Positions 46,103 through 54,951 of a stretch of DNA of 64,000 nt are shown here, in pieces; the first letter of the stretch is position 1; every line of letters starts with the position of its first letter. The notes beneath the pieces are model-generated. The model worked only from the letters and a program-made list of their open reading frames with translations. It made no database searches and was not told the origin of the DNA. Origin of the DNA: Halomonas colorata (GTDB lineage: Bacteria; Pseudomonadota; Gammaproteobacteria; Pseudomonadales; Halomonadaceae); contig NZ_JABUZA010000013.1 in assembly GCF_014897985.1 (NCBI RefSeq), positions 1 to 64,000 of the forward strand, read 5' to 3'. The translations under genes and the position numbers were made by a program.

Positions 46103-46732
46103 TTAGCGCGTTCCAAAAATCTTGTCTCCGGCATCTCCCAAGCCTGGGACGATATAGCCGTTTTCATCCAACCGGTCGTCTACCGACGCGGTATAAATTT
46201 CAACATCGGGATAAGCCTCCTGCACCCGTTTGATCCCTTCTGGTGCCGCGACCAGAACAATCACTTTCATATGCTCGCAGCCACGCTCGCGCAGCATATC
46301 AAGCGTTGCGACCATCGAGCCGCCGGTTGCCAACATCGGATCAATGACCAGTGCCATACGCTCTTCAATATCGTTGGCGAATTTCGCAAAGTAAGGAACC
46401 GGCTGCAGGGTTTCTTCATCACGGTAAAGGCCCACAACACTGACGCGCGCACTGGGAATCAGATCCGTCACGCCTTCAAGCATACCTAAGCCAGCGCGCA
46501 AAATAGGGACGACAGTGACCTTTTTACCTTTAAGGCGGCGCGTAGCGATAGGCTCGCCATTCCAACCTTGAATCTCATGGTCTTCAAGCTCCAGGCCTTT
46601 GGTCGCCTCATAGGTCAAGAGCTTGGCCACTTCACCTGCCAGTTCACGAAAGCTTTTAGTGCTTAAATCAACTTCGCGCATCAGTCCCAGCTTATGTTGA
46701 ACAAGCGGATGGTTAATGGCGTAGACACTCAT
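46103..46732 (-). CDS. upp: Uracil phosphoribosyltransferase
   Basis: This 209-residue enzyme makes UMP from uracil and PRPP. The start is [13 protein letters not shown], and the PRPP loop is [17 protein letters not shown]. The C-terminal [16 protein letters not shown], which contacts uracil, completes the family pattern. GAGGAAG lies before the ATG. It sits between ung and uraA, all on the minus strand, followed by a terminator. Confidence 0.96.
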   Translation of the reverse strand: MSVYAINHPLVQHKLGLMREVDLSTKSFRELAGEVAKLLTYEATKGLELEDHEIQGWNGEPIATRRLKGKKVTVVPILRAGLGMLEGVTDLIPSARVSVVGLYRDEETLQPVPYFAKFANDIEERMALVIDPMLATGGSMVATLDMLRERGCEHMKVIVLVAAPEGIKRVQEAYPDVEIYTASVDDRLDENGYIVPGLGDAGDKIFGTR

Positions 46733-46829
46733 GGGGCTTCCTCACTGCAGGGATATCAGGATGGCGACGTAGGTCGCATCTTCAGGCATACAAAATTGCG
46801 CGCCATTCTACCTGTATCTGACCACTAGG

Positions 46830-47513
46830 TTAAGCGCTTTCGGGCAGTTGCCAGTCAATAGGCGAACGCCCCTGTTCTACCAGGAACTGATTCGCTTGAG
46901 AAAACTGGTGGTTGCCAAAAAAACCACGATGAGCAGACAGCGGCGAAGGATGGGGCGACTCCAACACTAAATGGCGCTGCTGATCGATTAGCGCTTTTTT
47001 CTGGCGCGCATGGCTGCCCCACAATAAAAACACGCACGGCGGAGCATGCTGGCTTACCGTTTCGATTGCTCGATCCGTAAACTGCTCCCAACCTTTGCCC
47101 CGGTGAGAGGCAGCATTACCCTGCTCAACGGTCAAGGCCGTGTTTAACAGCAGCACTCCCTGGGTAGCCCAGCTAACCAGGCTGCCATGGCGTACCGGCT
47201 TAAAGCCTACATCGCTTGCCAACTCTTTATAAATATTGACAAGTGACGGGGGGATTTTCACCCCCGACTGAACGGAAAAGCTTAATCCATGCGCCTGGTT
47301 AGGCCCGTGATAGGGGTCCTGACCGAGGATAACGACTTTTACATCTTTCAATGGCGTCAGCTCAAACGCCCGAAACCAATTGGAAGAGTGGGGATAAATA
47401 ACTTTTTTAGCCGTTTTCTCTTGGGCCAAAAACTGTTTCAAAGCCTTCATGTAATCTGCTTGAAACTCATCACCGAGCCATTGGCCCCAGTCGTTCGTCA
47501 GTGGATTAGTCAT
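46830..47513 (-). CDS. ung: Uracil-DNA glycosylase
   Basis: This 227-residue family 1 enzyme removes uracil from DNA in base excision repair. The water-activating motif [18 protein letters not shown] and the leucine-loop motif [13 protein letters not shown] are complete. ATG 47513 follows AAGGAATT; a longer in-frame start at 47537 adds residues without family resemblance. It overlaps the end of gpt by 8 nt and so is coupled to purine salvage, with upp about 100 nt further on. Confidence 0.95.
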   Translation of the reverse strand: MTNPLTNDWGQWLGDEFQADYMKALKQFLAQEKTAKKVIYPHSSNWFRAFELTPLKDVKVVILGQDPYHGPNQAHGLSFSVQSGVKIPPSLVNIYKELASDVGFKPVRHGSLVSWATQGVLLLNTALTVEQGNAASHRGKGWEQFTDRAIETVSQHAPPCVFLLWGSHARQKKALIDQQRHLVLESPHPSPLSAHRGFFGNHQFSQANQFLVEQGRSPIDWQLPESA

Positions 47514-47994
47514 AATTCCTTTTAACTTGGTCAACAAGTGGCTCTACATATGCAACGCCCATATCCCAAGGGAACTGGATCCAGCATTGCTGAGCCACTT
47601 CAGTGAGATATTGGTCCACTAAAGGACGCCCTTCTGGCTTAGCATAGATAGTCACAAAATGGGCTTTCGGCATCATTTCACGCACTGCACGCGCGGTTTT
47701 ACCAGTATCCACCAGATCATCGACCAACAGCCAACCTTCACCATCGTGGTCAACGCCCTTCATGATATTCAGGCCGCCCTGATCCATATGGTCATAGCTT
47801 TTAATACAGATCGTATCAATCAGGCGCACGTTAAGTTCGCGGGCAATGAGTGCCGCCGGAATTAATCCACCCCGGGTGATCGCCACAATACCTTTAAAGT
47901 CCCGCTCGATCATTTGATGGCAAAGCTGGCGCACATCGCGGTGCAACTGGTCCCAGGAAATGGTGAAATGCTGGTGATAGCGTTCGCTGCTCAT
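47506..47994 (-). CDS. gpt: Xanthine(-guanine) phosphoribosyltransferase
   Basis: This 162-residue salvage enzyme converts xanthine and guanine to XMP and GMP with PRPP. The sequence resembles E. coli Gpt: [18 protein letters not shown], the PRPP loop [16 protein letters not shown], and [18 protein letters not shown] and [13 protein letters not shown] for purine recognition. ATG 47994 lies 8 nt after the apt stop, with a weak ribosome site, implying reinitiation. It overlaps ung by 8 nt. Confidence 0.92.
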   Translation of the reverse strand: MSSERYHQHFTISWDQLHRDVRQLCHQMIERDFKGIVAITRGGLIPAALIARELNVRLIDTICIKSYDHMDQGGLNIMKGVDHDGEGWLLVDDLVDTGKTARAVREMMPKAHFVTIYAKPEGRPLVDQYLTEVAQQCWIQFPWDMGVAYVEPLVDQVKRNYD

Positions 47995-48002
47995 GAGAGG
48001 CG

Positions 48003-48548
48003 TTACTCGTCTTCGTTGAAAGAACATACCGCGAATACGCTAAAACCAGCATCGCGAATTTTCTGAGAACCGCCCAACTCGGGTAGGTCAATAATCGTGG
48101 CAGTTTCTACTACTTGTCCGCCAGAACGCTGGATAAGGTTGGCGGCGGCCAACATAGTGCCACCAGTGGCAATCAGGTCATCCATCAGCAGGATCCGGTC
48201 ACCCTCCTGAAACGCATCAGAATGCAGCTCAACTTCAGAATGGCCGTATTCCAGCTTGTAGGTTTCACTGATCGTTTTAAAAGGCAGTTTGCCTTTTTTA
48301 CGAACCGGTACAAAGCTACAGCCCAGCTCATAGGCAAGCGGCGCACCGATAATGAAACCACGCGCATCAATCGCCGCGATGGCATCTAAATTCATTTCCT
48401 GATAGCGATGTACAAAACTGTCGATCAGCTTGCGAAAAGCCGCACTGTTTTGTAATAACGGAGTGATATCTCGAAAGTTCACCCCCTGCTCAGGCCAATC
48501 AGGAACGGTGCGAATAACCGACTTAATGTAGTCGCCGTAGATGCTCAT
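48003..48548 (-). CDS. apt: Adenine phosphoribosyltransferase
   Basis: This 181-residue enzyme makes AMP from adenine. [46 protein letters not shown] and the PRPP loop [17 protein letters not shown] are all present. ATG 48548 follows a GAGAG ribosome site; the in-frame ATG at 48560 has none. It is placed between the AzgA-type permease (38 nt upstream) and gpt (8 nt downstream). With the adenine-deaminase-like enzyme at 0.3 kb, the cell has two routes for adenine. Confidence 0.94.
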   Translation of the reverse strand: MSIYGDYIKSVIRTVPDWPEQGVNFRDITPLLQNSAAFRKLIDSFVHRYQEMNLDAIAAIDARGFIIGAPLAYELGCSFVPVRKKGKLPFKTISETYKLEYGHSEVELHSDAFQEGDRILLMDDLIATGGTMLAAANLIQRSGGQVVETATIIDLPELGGSQKIRDAGFSVFAVCSFNEDE

Positions 48549-48586
48549 CGCGTCTCTCATAGATTAATAATAAATAGCCTGGGCGC

Positions 48587-49885
48587 TTAACCCAAGAATA
48601 GAAACTTCGCTGCAAACAGCAATGCAAGGATCACAACGGCCGGGTTCAGGTCACTAAACCGGCCAGACAGCGCTTTAATACCCACAAAGCTTATAAACCC
48701 TAAGGCAATACCGTCAGCAATAGAGAACGTGAGCGGCATCGCCAGTGCAGCAATCAGTACCGGTGCTGCATCGGTCGGATCTTCCCAGTTCGCATGAGCC
48801 AAACTGCCGGCCATAAGAACCGCCACGTACAATAGAGCGCCTGCCGTGGCATACGCGGGTATGGAGCCCGCCAGAGGCGCAAAGAAAAGGCTGATTAAAA
48901 ACAACACGCCAACCACTACGGCGGTTAACCCGGTTCGCCCACCAGAGGCGATACCCGCGGTTGATTCGATATAGCTGGTGGTGGTCGAGGTGCCCAGCGC
49001 CGCCCCAGCCATGGACGCGGTACTATCTGCCATCATGGCGCGCCCGATACGCGGCAATTTACCATCTTTATCCAACAGCTTGCCCCGGTGAGCAACGCCC
49101 ACTAGCGTGCCGGATGTATCAAACAGGTCCACGAACAAAAACGCGAAGATAACGCTAAGCATTGCGACATCCAATGCGCCCATCAAATCCATCGCCATAA
49201 AGGTAGGCGCGATAGACGGTGGCATTGACATCAACCCTGCATACTCATTGTGACCCAGCAGCATCGCCAGCAGAGTAATACCCAGGATACCGATCAACAC
49301 TGCACCTTTGATCCGCAGGTAAGACAGCGCAGTGATCACAAAAAAGCCTAGCAGGGCATATAAAGGCGCAGGCTGTGACAGATCGCCCATTGAGACAAAG
49401 GTCGCCGGATTAGCGACCACAATGCCGGAGTTTTTAAGCGCAATCATGGCCAGGAAAAGACCAATCCCCGCCGCGATCCCTAAACGCAGCGACATGGGAA
49501 TGGAGTTAATGATCCACTCGCGAATCTTAAAAATACTCAGCAAGAAAAAGGTCAGGCCCGAAAAGAAGACCGCGCCCAGTGCGGCTTCCCAGGTGTAGCC
49601 CATGCCCAGTACCACGCCATAGGTGAAAAAGGCGTTAAGCCCCATACCGGGTGCCTGAGCGATAGGGTAATTAGCCCAAAGCCCCATGACGAAGCAGCCA
49701 ATCGCCGCCGCCAAGCAGGTCGCCACAAAGACGGCGCCGTAGTCCATGCCCGCTTCTGACAAAATACTGGGGTTCACGAATATGATATAGGCCATGGTCA
49801 GGAACGTCGTGATCCCGGCAACAACCTCCGTCTTCACATTCGTGTTCAGCTCGGTCAGATTGAAATAGTTATCCAGAAGTTTCAT
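48587..49885 (-). CDS. Purine (hypoxanthine/guanine/adenine) permease, AzgA-like
   Basis: This 432-residue, about 12-14-helix transporter belongs to the AzgA-like branch of NCS2. KTEVVAGITTFLTMAYIIFVNPSIL near the start, and SFFFDTSGTL-type VDLFDTSGTLVGVA followed by STTTSYIESTAGIASGGRTGLTAV, are characteristic. Substrates in the family are hypoxanthine, guanine and adenine; which one applies is not decidable. The start at 49885 gives the conserved MKLLDNYFNL. Neighbouring apt and gpt fit import followed by phosphoribosylation. Confidence 0.88.
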   Translation of the reverse strand: MKLLDNYFNLTELNTNVKTEVVAGITTFLTMAYIIFVNPSILSEAGMDYGAVFVATCLAAAIGCFVMGLWANYPIAQAPGMGLNAFFTYGVVLGMGYTWEAALGAVFFSGLTFFLLSIFKIREWIINSIPMSLRLGIAAGIGLFLAMIALKNSGIVVANPATFVSMGDLSQPAPLYALLGFFVITALSYLRIKGAVLIGILGITLLAMLLGHNEYAGLMSMPPSIAPTFMAMDLMGALDVAMLSVIFAFLFVDLFDTSGTLVGVAHRGKLLDKDGKLPRIGRAMMADSTASMAGAALGTSTTTSYIESTAGIASGGRTGLTAVVVGVLFLISLFFAPLAGSIPAYATAGALLYVAVLMAGSLAHANWEDPTDAAPVLIAALAMPLTFSIADGIALGFISFVGIKALSGRFSDLNPAVVILALLFAAKFLFLG

Positions 49886-50083
49886 GAATGTTTTTATCCT
49901 TCGCGCAAACGCAAAATGCGTCCCCTTGGAGCGAGAAAAGCCGCACATGTTACCGAAAGGTACCGTGTGATGCGAGTACCAAACGCGCAGCCAGTTGAGG
50001 CGGAAGAGCCTCCGCCAGTAATAACGCTAGCAATCTTCAGGCCATCAACTAACCAATCGGTCAGTTAGCTTGGTTCCAAATCG

Positions 50084-50710
50084 TTATGCGCGCTTGGCCA
50101 ACACACGCTCAACGGTTTCAACAATGACCTGGGTTTGCGGGTCAATCTCAATATTGACGTCATCGCCAGGCAGGCGCTCGCTGAGCATTGTGCGAGAAAG
50201 CGTTTCCGGAATCAGATTAACGCTGAACTCAATACCGTTGTCGTCTGATGCACAGCGTACATCCCCAACCGTTAAGCTAATACCATCCACCCCGATATAG
50301 CCTTTCTCAAAAACGAAGCGGCCAATCGTGTCAGGTAAGGCAAACCATAGCCGACGATTATTAGGCGCTTCTTCGATGGCCACCACGTTTGCCATACAAA
50401 TAATGTGACCAGACATGGAGTGCCCACCAATCTCATCACCAAACCGGGCGGCACGCTCAATATTGACGCCTCCTCCCGGTGCAAGTGCACCAAGATTAGT
50501 CAATCGTAGGGTTTCCCGCATCAAGTCGAAACTAACGTTATCGCCGTTAATCCCGGTAACGGTGAGGCACACCCCGTTATGGGCCACTGAGGCACCGATT
50601 TCCAATCCCTCGCGCATGGCCGCAGGCATAGCCACTACATGGGTTCGAAACTCGTCAAGTTCATGCACCTCTACTACGGTCGCGATACCCTGCACGATGC
50701 CGGTAAACAT
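50084..50710 (-). CDS. ribE: Riboflavin synthase, alpha subunit type
   Basis: This 208-residue enzyme is made of two lumazine-binding repeats, each beginning near MFTGIVQG and GGHSMSGHI. It forms riboflavin from two molecules of 6,7-dimethyl-8-ribityllumazine. Conserved GASVAHNGVCLTVT, SDEIGGH-type GDEIGGHSMSGH, GIDGISLTV-type GVDGISLTVGDV and the end NIEIDPQTQVIVETVERVL match the E. coli RibC protein. An AGAGGA ribosome site precedes the ATG. It is the most upstream gene of the minus-strand block and divergent from the metNIQ region. Confidence 0.94.
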   Translation of the reverse strand: MFTGIVQGIATVVEVHELDEFRTHVVAMPAAMREGLEIGASVAHNGVCLTVTGINGDNVSFDLMRETLRLTNLGALAPGGGVNIERAARFGDEIGGHSMSGHIICMANVVAIEEAPNNRRLWFALPDTIGRFVFEKGYIGVDGISLTVGDVRCASDDNGIEFSVNLIPETLSRTMLSERLPGDDVNIEIDPQTQVIVETVERVLAKRA

Positions 50711-50959
50711 AATGAATCCTCTAGTACGTCATCTTGAAAGCGCTTATTCAAACATGAATTAACAAAGGCGCAAGTTTACGCTCCTGAACAAAATAATGCG
50801 CTTATCGCGCGGCTAATAAGCCTAAGAATATATGGCTCGCCCTGGCATTAATTATCAGCCTTGATTCCGCTATGAAAAGTTAAATACACCAAAACAGTGG
50901 CTAAATTTACCAAATACCTCTGACGAAGCGATGTCCAACGTAAAATCAGCCGGTTTCAA

Positions 50960-50988
50960 TTGACAACCTGGGGGCTGCTCTTTAGACT
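50960..50988 (+). promoter_or_regulatory. Strong sigma-70 type promoter
   Basis: TTGACA (50960-50965) is a perfect -35 box; TAGACT (50983-50988) is a good -10 box, with an optimal 17-nt spacer. Transcription would start near 50995. Confidence 0.75.
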
Positions 50989-50994
50989 TTTGGC

Positions 50995-51116
50995 CCATGT
51001 AATGACGCCGATTTGTACCCATATTGCGGGCGTCCATCAAATCAATGATTTGGTGAAGTGCAGCTAAAAGGGTGTGTCCAGCGTTGATGGCCACCCGTCA
51101 GGGTGGCCTTTTTTTT
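50995..51116 (+). ncRNA. Candidate small RNA or attenuated metN leader
   Basis: Between a consensus promoter and a strong intrinsic terminator, the predicted transcript of about 120 nt has three hairpins. Hairpin 1 pairs 51004-51009 with 51029-51034. Hairpin 2 pairs 51035-51043 with 51047-51055 (9 bp, one G-U). Hairpin 3 is the terminator at 51089-51116. A 33-nt single-stranded stretch lies between hairpins 2 and 3. No ribosome site plus open frame is present. It resembles no RNA family that I can recall. It could be a trans-acting small RNA, or a leader whose terminator controls metNIQ. Confidence 0.6.
51089..51116 (+). terminator. Strong intrinsic terminator upstream of metN
   Basis: A perfect 8-bp stem (51089-51096 with 51101-51108) and GTCA loop are followed by eight T (51109-51116). 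It lies 62 nt before the metN ATG, with no annotated plus-strand gene ahead of it. Confidence 0.9.
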
Positions 51117-51178
51117 ATATCCCGCCCTGCGCTTGCTCCCTCGCACTCCGTCTAAGGCCTCCCATTAAGGCAGACGCT

Positions 51179-52222
51179 ATGATTGAACTTAGTAACGTTA
51201 GTAAAACCTATGGCAGCGGCGACAGTGCCGTTCATGCCCTGAGCGATGTTAATTTATGTGTGCCCAAAGGTACTATCCATGGCGTTATCGGCTTATCCGG
51301 TGCGGGCAAGTCAACGCTAATTCGCTGCGTGAACCTTCTTGAGCGCCCTACCCAAGGCAGCGTCACGGTAGATGGCCAGGAAATGACCCGCTTGAGCGGC
51401 GGTGCTCTGAACCAGGCGCGCCATCGCATTGGCATGATTTTCCAACATTTCAACCTACTGACCACGCGTAACGTGTTTGATAACGTTGCCCTGCCCCTTG
51501 AACTGATGGGTGAAAAGCGCAACGCTATTCAAAGCCGCGTATTGCCATTACTTGAAATGGTAGGGTTGGCTGATAAAGCCAAACAGTATCCTGCCCAGCT
51601 ATCTGGTGGTCAAAAGCAGCGCGTTGCTATCGCTCGCGCCCTGGCTAGCAAGCCCAACGTCCTGTTATGCGATGAAGCAACGTCAGCACTCGACCCGCAA
51701 ACCACCGGCTCCATTCTTGAGCTTCTGCGCGATATCAACCAGCAGTTGGGTATCACTATTTTATTGATCACCCATGAAATGGAAGTGGTTAAGTCAATTT
51801 GCCACCGAGTGAGTCTTATCTCTAACGGCAAACTGGTGGAAGATGCGGAAGTCGGCGACTTCTTTACCGCGCCACGCACCCAGCTGGGTCGTGAGTTCCT
51901 GAACGATTTTCTTCAACTCAGCCCGCCCAAGGAGCTTATTGAACGCTTGAGCGCAACGCCAAGCGAGGCCACTCATCCTGTGGTGCGCCTGACGTTCTCG
52001 GGCGATGCCGTTTCGACACCGCTTATTTCGCGCCTGGCGCGTGAATGCAATGTAGATGTAAGCATTCTACAAGCCAAAGTGGAGTCCATTCAGGACCGCA
52101 CCTTAGGGCTTATGATTGCGGAACTACTCGGCACCACCGAGCAGACGCAAAAAGCGATGAATTATCTTCAGTCTCACCAGTTAGAAGTCGAGGTACTTGG
52201 TTATGTCCAGCGCAATGTTTGA
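51179..52222 (+). CDS. metN: D/L-methionine ABC transporter ATP-binding protein MetN
   Basis: This 347-residue ATPase of the MetNIQ importer has Walker A GLSGAGKST, the signature LSGGQKQRVAIARAL and Walker B VLLCDEATSALDPQ. The C-terminal NIL domain (about 265-347, VRLTFSGDAVSTPLISRL) binds methionine for transinhibition in E. coli. The start ATG 51179 gives MIELSNVSKTYG; the upstream extension runs into the terminator. It overlaps metI by 20 nt. Confidence 0.94.
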   Translation: MIELSNVSKTYGSGDSAVHALSDVNLCVPKGTIHGVIGLSGAGKSTLIRCVNLLERPTQGSVTVDGQEMTRLSGGALNQARHRIGMIFQHFNLLTTRNVFDNVALPLELMGEKRNAIQSRVLPLLEMVGLADKAKQYPAQLSGGQKQRVAIARALASKPNVLLCDEATSALDPQTTGSILELLRDINQQLGITILLITHEMEVVKSICHRVSLISNGKLVEDAEVGDFFTAPRTQLGREFLNDFLQLSPPKELIERLSATPSEATHPVVRLTFSGDAVSTPLISRLARECNVDVSILQAKVESIQDRTLGLMIAELLGTTEQTQKAMNYLQSHQLEVEVLGYVQRNV

Positions 52223-52856
52223 CCTTATTTTACAGGCCACGCTGGATACGCTGTATATGGTGGCGATCTCCGGCGTCATATCAACGCTGCTCGGCCTACC
52301 GTTAGGCGTCTTGCTGTATGTGACACGCCCACGCCAAATTCTAGCCCAGCCGGTACTTAATCAGACGTTAAGCATTATTACCAATATTGGCCGCTCGATT
52401 CCCTTCATTATATTGATGGTGGCCATCATCCCCTTCACGCGCATGCTGGTGGGCACCTCCATAGGGATTAATGCCGCCTCGGTACCCTTAACCATTGCGG
52501 CCATCCCTTTTGTGGCGCGCCTGATAGAAGGTGCGCTCAATGAGGTATCTCCAGGCTTGGTTGAGTCTGCTCAATCCATGGGCGCAACGCCCTGGCAGGT
52601 TATTCGCAAGGTGCTTATCCCCGAAGCGCGGGGCGGCATTATTACGGGCCTTACCATTACGCTGGTAACACTTGTTAGCTATTCTGCCATGGCGGGCGCT
52701 GTAGGCGGTGGCGGCCTGGGGGATCTGGGTATCCGTTATGGGTACAACCGTTTCAACCCTACTATCATGCTGATTACCGTAATTATTTTGGTGATCATGG
52801 TGCAAGGCTTTCAAAGCCTGGGTGATTACTTGGTGCGTAAAAGCGACCGTAAATAA
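52203..52856 (+). CDS. metI: Methionine ABC transporter permease MetI
   Basis: This 217-residue permease has five membrane helices. The family stretches GLPLGVLLYVTRP, RSIPFIILMVAIIPFTR and the coupling-helix motif ESAQSMGATPWQVIRKVLIPEA are complete. The size equals E. coli MetI (217). ATG 52203 is chosen over an in-frame TTG six nt earlier. Its start lies inside the end of metN, so translation is coupled. It is followed after about 100 nt by metQ. Confidence 0.94.
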   Translation: MSSAMFDLILQATLDTLYMVAISGVISTLLGLPLGVLLYVTRPRQILAQPVLNQTLSIITNIGRSIPFIILMVAIIPFTRMLVGTSIGINAASVPLTIAAIPFVARLIEGALNEVSPGLVESAQSMGATPWQVIRKVLIPEARGGIITGLTITLVTLVSYSAMAGAVGGGGLGDLGIRYGYNRFNPTIMLITVIILVIMVQGFQSLGDYLVRKSDRK

Positions 52857-52960
52857 TGATAGACATTGCCTATACGGATTTATAACAAAAAAACATTAGA
52901 ATTATTTTTCTTATTCCAGCATTATCAATTCATGGTGGAACAACGCATTAGGAGACTTAT

Positions 52961-53752
52961 ATGCAAAAACTTATAATTGGTAGCCTGACAGCTTTGGCAC
53001 TGGCAGTTAACGTGGCAAATGCAGAAACGCGCACGCTCAAAATGGGCACCGTTGCCGGCCCTGAAACCGAAGTTATGGAAGTGGCAGCGCGTATTGCTAA
53101 AGAAGAATACGACCTTAATGTCGAAATTATCGAATTTACCGATTACGTAACCCCCAATGTTGCACTAGCAGACGGTAGCCTTGATGCCAATGCTTATCAG
53201 CACGCCCCCTACCTGAATGCCATGGTTAGCGACCGCGGCTATGATCTTGCCGTTGCGGGCTATACCTTTGTTTACCCGATCGGTGCTTATTCAGAAAAAT
53301 TCGACAGCATTGAAGACCTGCCCGACGGAGCGCAGATTGCTCTGCCCAATGACCCGTCCAACGAAGGGCGTGCGCTGATTTTGATGCATAACGAAGGCCT
53401 GATCACACTGAACGATCCGGAGAACCTGGAAGCCACGCCGATCGATATCGCCGAGAATCCGCACAACTTCCGCTTCCGTGAGATTGAGGCCGCCCAGCTT
53501 CCCCGTATACTGCGCGATGTGGATATGGCTTTTATCAATAACACCTTCGCTCAGCCAGCTGGCTTGAAGCTTGACGATGCCCTGATCAAAGAAGGCCCTG
53601 AATCGCCCTACGTGAACCTTATTGCCGTTCGCGGTGGTGACGAAGAGCGTGAAGATATTCGTCAGCTGGTTGATGCTTATCAGCGCGACGAAGTCGCGGC
53701 TAAAGCTGAAGAGTTATTTAAAGGCGCTGCCGTACCGAGCTGGACCGAATAA
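52961..53752 (+). CDS. metQ: Methionine-binding protein MetQ
   Basis: This 263-residue periplasmic substrate-binding protein of the NlpA/MetQ family begins with a signal peptide ending ANA before ETRTLKMG. There is no lipobox cysteine in the signal region, unlike E. coli MetQ, so the mature protein should be soluble. TVAGPETEVMEVAARIA, LPNDPSNEGRALILM and the later DVDMAFINNTFAQPAG match the methionine-binding core. The ribosome site is AGGAG. A terminator follows. Confidence 0.93.
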   Translation: MQKLIIGSLTALALAVNVANAETRTLKMGTVAGPETEVMEVAARIAKEEYDLNVEIIEFTDYVTPNVALADGSLDANAYQHAPYLNAMVSDRGYDLAVAGYTFVYPIGAYSEKFDSIEDLPDGAQIALPNDPSNEGRALILMHNEGLITLNDPENLEATPIDIAENPHNFRFREIEAAQLPRILRDVDMAFINNTFAQPAGLKLDDALIKEGPESPYVNLIAVRGGDEEREDIRQLVDAYQRDEVAAKAEELFKGAAVPSWTE

Positions 53753-53772
53753 CCCCTTTAGAAAGCACTTAT

Positions 53773-53807
53773 ATCAGGCCGACCTTTGTGTCGGCCTGAT
53801 GCGTTTT
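53773..53807 (+). terminator. Intrinsic terminator after metQ
   Basis: A 10-bp stem (53773-53782 with 53791-53800) has an 8-nt loop, followed by GCG and four T. It lies 20 nt past metQ and 15 nt before the next gene, so read-through could still reach msrC. Confidence 0.75.
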
Positions 53808-53821
53808 ATAACGAGATGATT

Positions 53822-54292
53822 ATGCCGATCACCAACTACGCGCTACTCAACCGCCAGCTTGAAGCCCTGCTTGATACACGCGACTGGCTTACCAATAGCG
53901 CTCAAATCTGCGCTTTTATTCAGCAGGAAGTACCTAACCTAAACTGGGTGGGATTCTATCTTCAGCGACAGCATGAGGTCTTGGGGCTAGGGCCTTTTCA
54001 GGGTAAACCGGCCTGCCACCCGATTCCCTTTAGCAAGGGCGTATGCGGAGCCGCAGCACGCCAGCAGAAAACACAGCGGGTCGATGATGTTCACGCCATC
54101 GCAGACCACATTGCCTGCGATACGGACTCTCGCTCCGAGCTGGTGATTCCTGTCGTTCTAAAGGGCTACCTGTGGGGCGTTCTAGACCTGGATAGCCCAC
54201 TACCTGCCCGCTTTACCGAAGACGATCAGGCTGGAATCGAAGCACTAATAGCTACTTTTCAGCGCCAAACGGATCTGTCGCCCCATCAATGA
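53822..54292 (+). CDS. msrC: Free methionine-R-sulfoxide reductase (GAF domain)
   Basis: This 156-residue GAF-domain enzyme reduces free methionine-R-sulfoxide. WVGFYL, GLGPFQGKPAC and FSKGVCGAAA are family signatures. C65, C75 and C99 keep the 10- and 24-residue spacing of the three E. coli cysteines (84, 94, 118), so it should be active. ATG 53822 or 53816 could be used. It sits just behind metNIQ, which suggests a combined methionine uptake and oxidation-repair function (inference). Confidence 0.92.
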   Translation: MPITNYALLNRQLEALLDTRDWLTNSAQICAFIQQEVPNLNWVGFYLQRQHEVLGLGPFQGKPACHPIPFSKGVCGAAARQQKTQRVDDVHAIADHIACDTDSRSELVIPVVLKGYLWGVLDLDSPLPARFTEDDQAGIEALIATFQRQTDLSPHQ

Positions 54293-54561
54293 TAAGTATG
54301 CAGATGGATGGTGCAGTAAGCACGAAAAATAACGTCGCTCATGGATAGATCAGAGCGGCGGCGCGCCTTTCTAAGTGAATGGTTGAATATTTCTTCTGCT
54401 TTATAGCGGCTCAACCCTAGCTCTTGAGCCGTATGAAAATATTCATCCAGCTCTGCATCATCCACGCCATCACGCATTAGCGACGGTTTGTTTGCAGATT
54501 TAAGGCCTGATTTGAGACCACCCAAGGCAGAGGCCAAGCTGGGCATTAAATTAAGATACAT
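54286..54561 (-). CDS. Small protein of unknown function
   Basis: This 91-residue protein has a good ribosome site (AAGGATG) in front of MYLNLMPSLASALGGLKSGL. The N-terminal third is Ser/Gly/Leu-rich and amphipathic. The rest is helical and charged (AELDEYFHTAQELGLSRYKAEEIF, then SLRKARRRSDLSMSDV). It has no clear signal peptide or transmembrane helix. It overlaps the convergent msrC stop by 7 nt. I recognise no family; the gene is likely real from its ribosome site and composition. Confidence 0.6.
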   Translation of the reverse strand: MYLNLMPSLASALGGLKSGLKSANKPSLMRDGVDDAELDEYFHTAQELGLSRYKAEEIFNHSLRKARRRSDLSMSDVIFRAYCTIHLHTYH

Positions 54562-54819
54562 AGCTTCATCCTTGAATTATGTTCATAGGTAAAGTAGTTC
54601 ATCGCAGCGCAAATTCCAGTACAACTTCAGGCCAATTTCTATACGCGCATTATACATTATACAGCATGACGTTATCGTGACAGGCACCATTTCACGCACG
54701 TAAATATCCCTAATCAGGCATTCTCATCACTAGACGTTAAGCCTGGCAAAGAAAGCTGCCTGAATTAATTTGCTGCGCGAAATAAACGAATACGGTATGA
54801 AAAACAATGCTAAACGAAC

Positions 54820-54847
54820 AAAAACCCCGCGCTTAAAAAGCACGGGG
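54820..54847 (-). terminator. Intrinsic terminator of tRNA-Val
   Basis: An 8-bp GC-rich stem with one G-U pair (54825-54832 with 54840-54847) is followed on the minus strand by five T, then GTT. It lies 10 nt after the tRNA 3' end. Confidence 0.8.
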
Positions 54848-54856
54848 CTAACAATT

Positions 54857-54933
54857 TGGTAGGACCAGGCGGATTTGAACCGCCGACCTCCACGATGTCA
54901 ACGTGGCGCTCTAACCAACTGAGCTATGGTCCT
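54857..54933 (-). tRNA. tRNA-Val (anticodon GAC)
   Basis: This 77-nt gene folds into a full cloverleaf: acceptor AGGACCA/TGGTCCT, D stem GCTC/GAGC, anticodon stem CCACG/CGTGG with loop TTGACAT (GAC), variable AGGTC and T stem GGCGG/CCGCC with TTCAAAT. The 3' CCA is encoded. It reads valine codons GUC and GUU. It has its own promoter and terminator and appears as a single-gene unit. Confidence 0.97.
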
Positions 54934-54951
54934 GTCGTGCAACGGATGCGT

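Larger units (their letters stand above)
50711..51178. promoter_or_regulatory. Intergenic region between ribE and metN
   Basis: This 468-nt region has no open frame that I believe in. Its first 250 nt must hold the ribE promoter (minus strand). The second half contains a complete plus-strand transcription unit with promoter, three hairpins and terminator (50960-51116), described separately. Some 60 nt with an AAGG ribosome site then lead to metN. No SAM riboswitch core was recognised. Confidence 0.6.

Noticed and set aside
49886-50083. Purine riboswitch before the AzgA-like permease
   Set aside because: Only a short GGCGGA/TCCGCC hairpin is present; none of the conserved purine-riboswitch junction sequence is seen.
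50995-51178. SAM riboswitch before metN
   Set aside because: The leader has hairpins and a terminator, but no recognisable SAM-I or SAM-II core; it is kept as an unknown RNA candidate instead.
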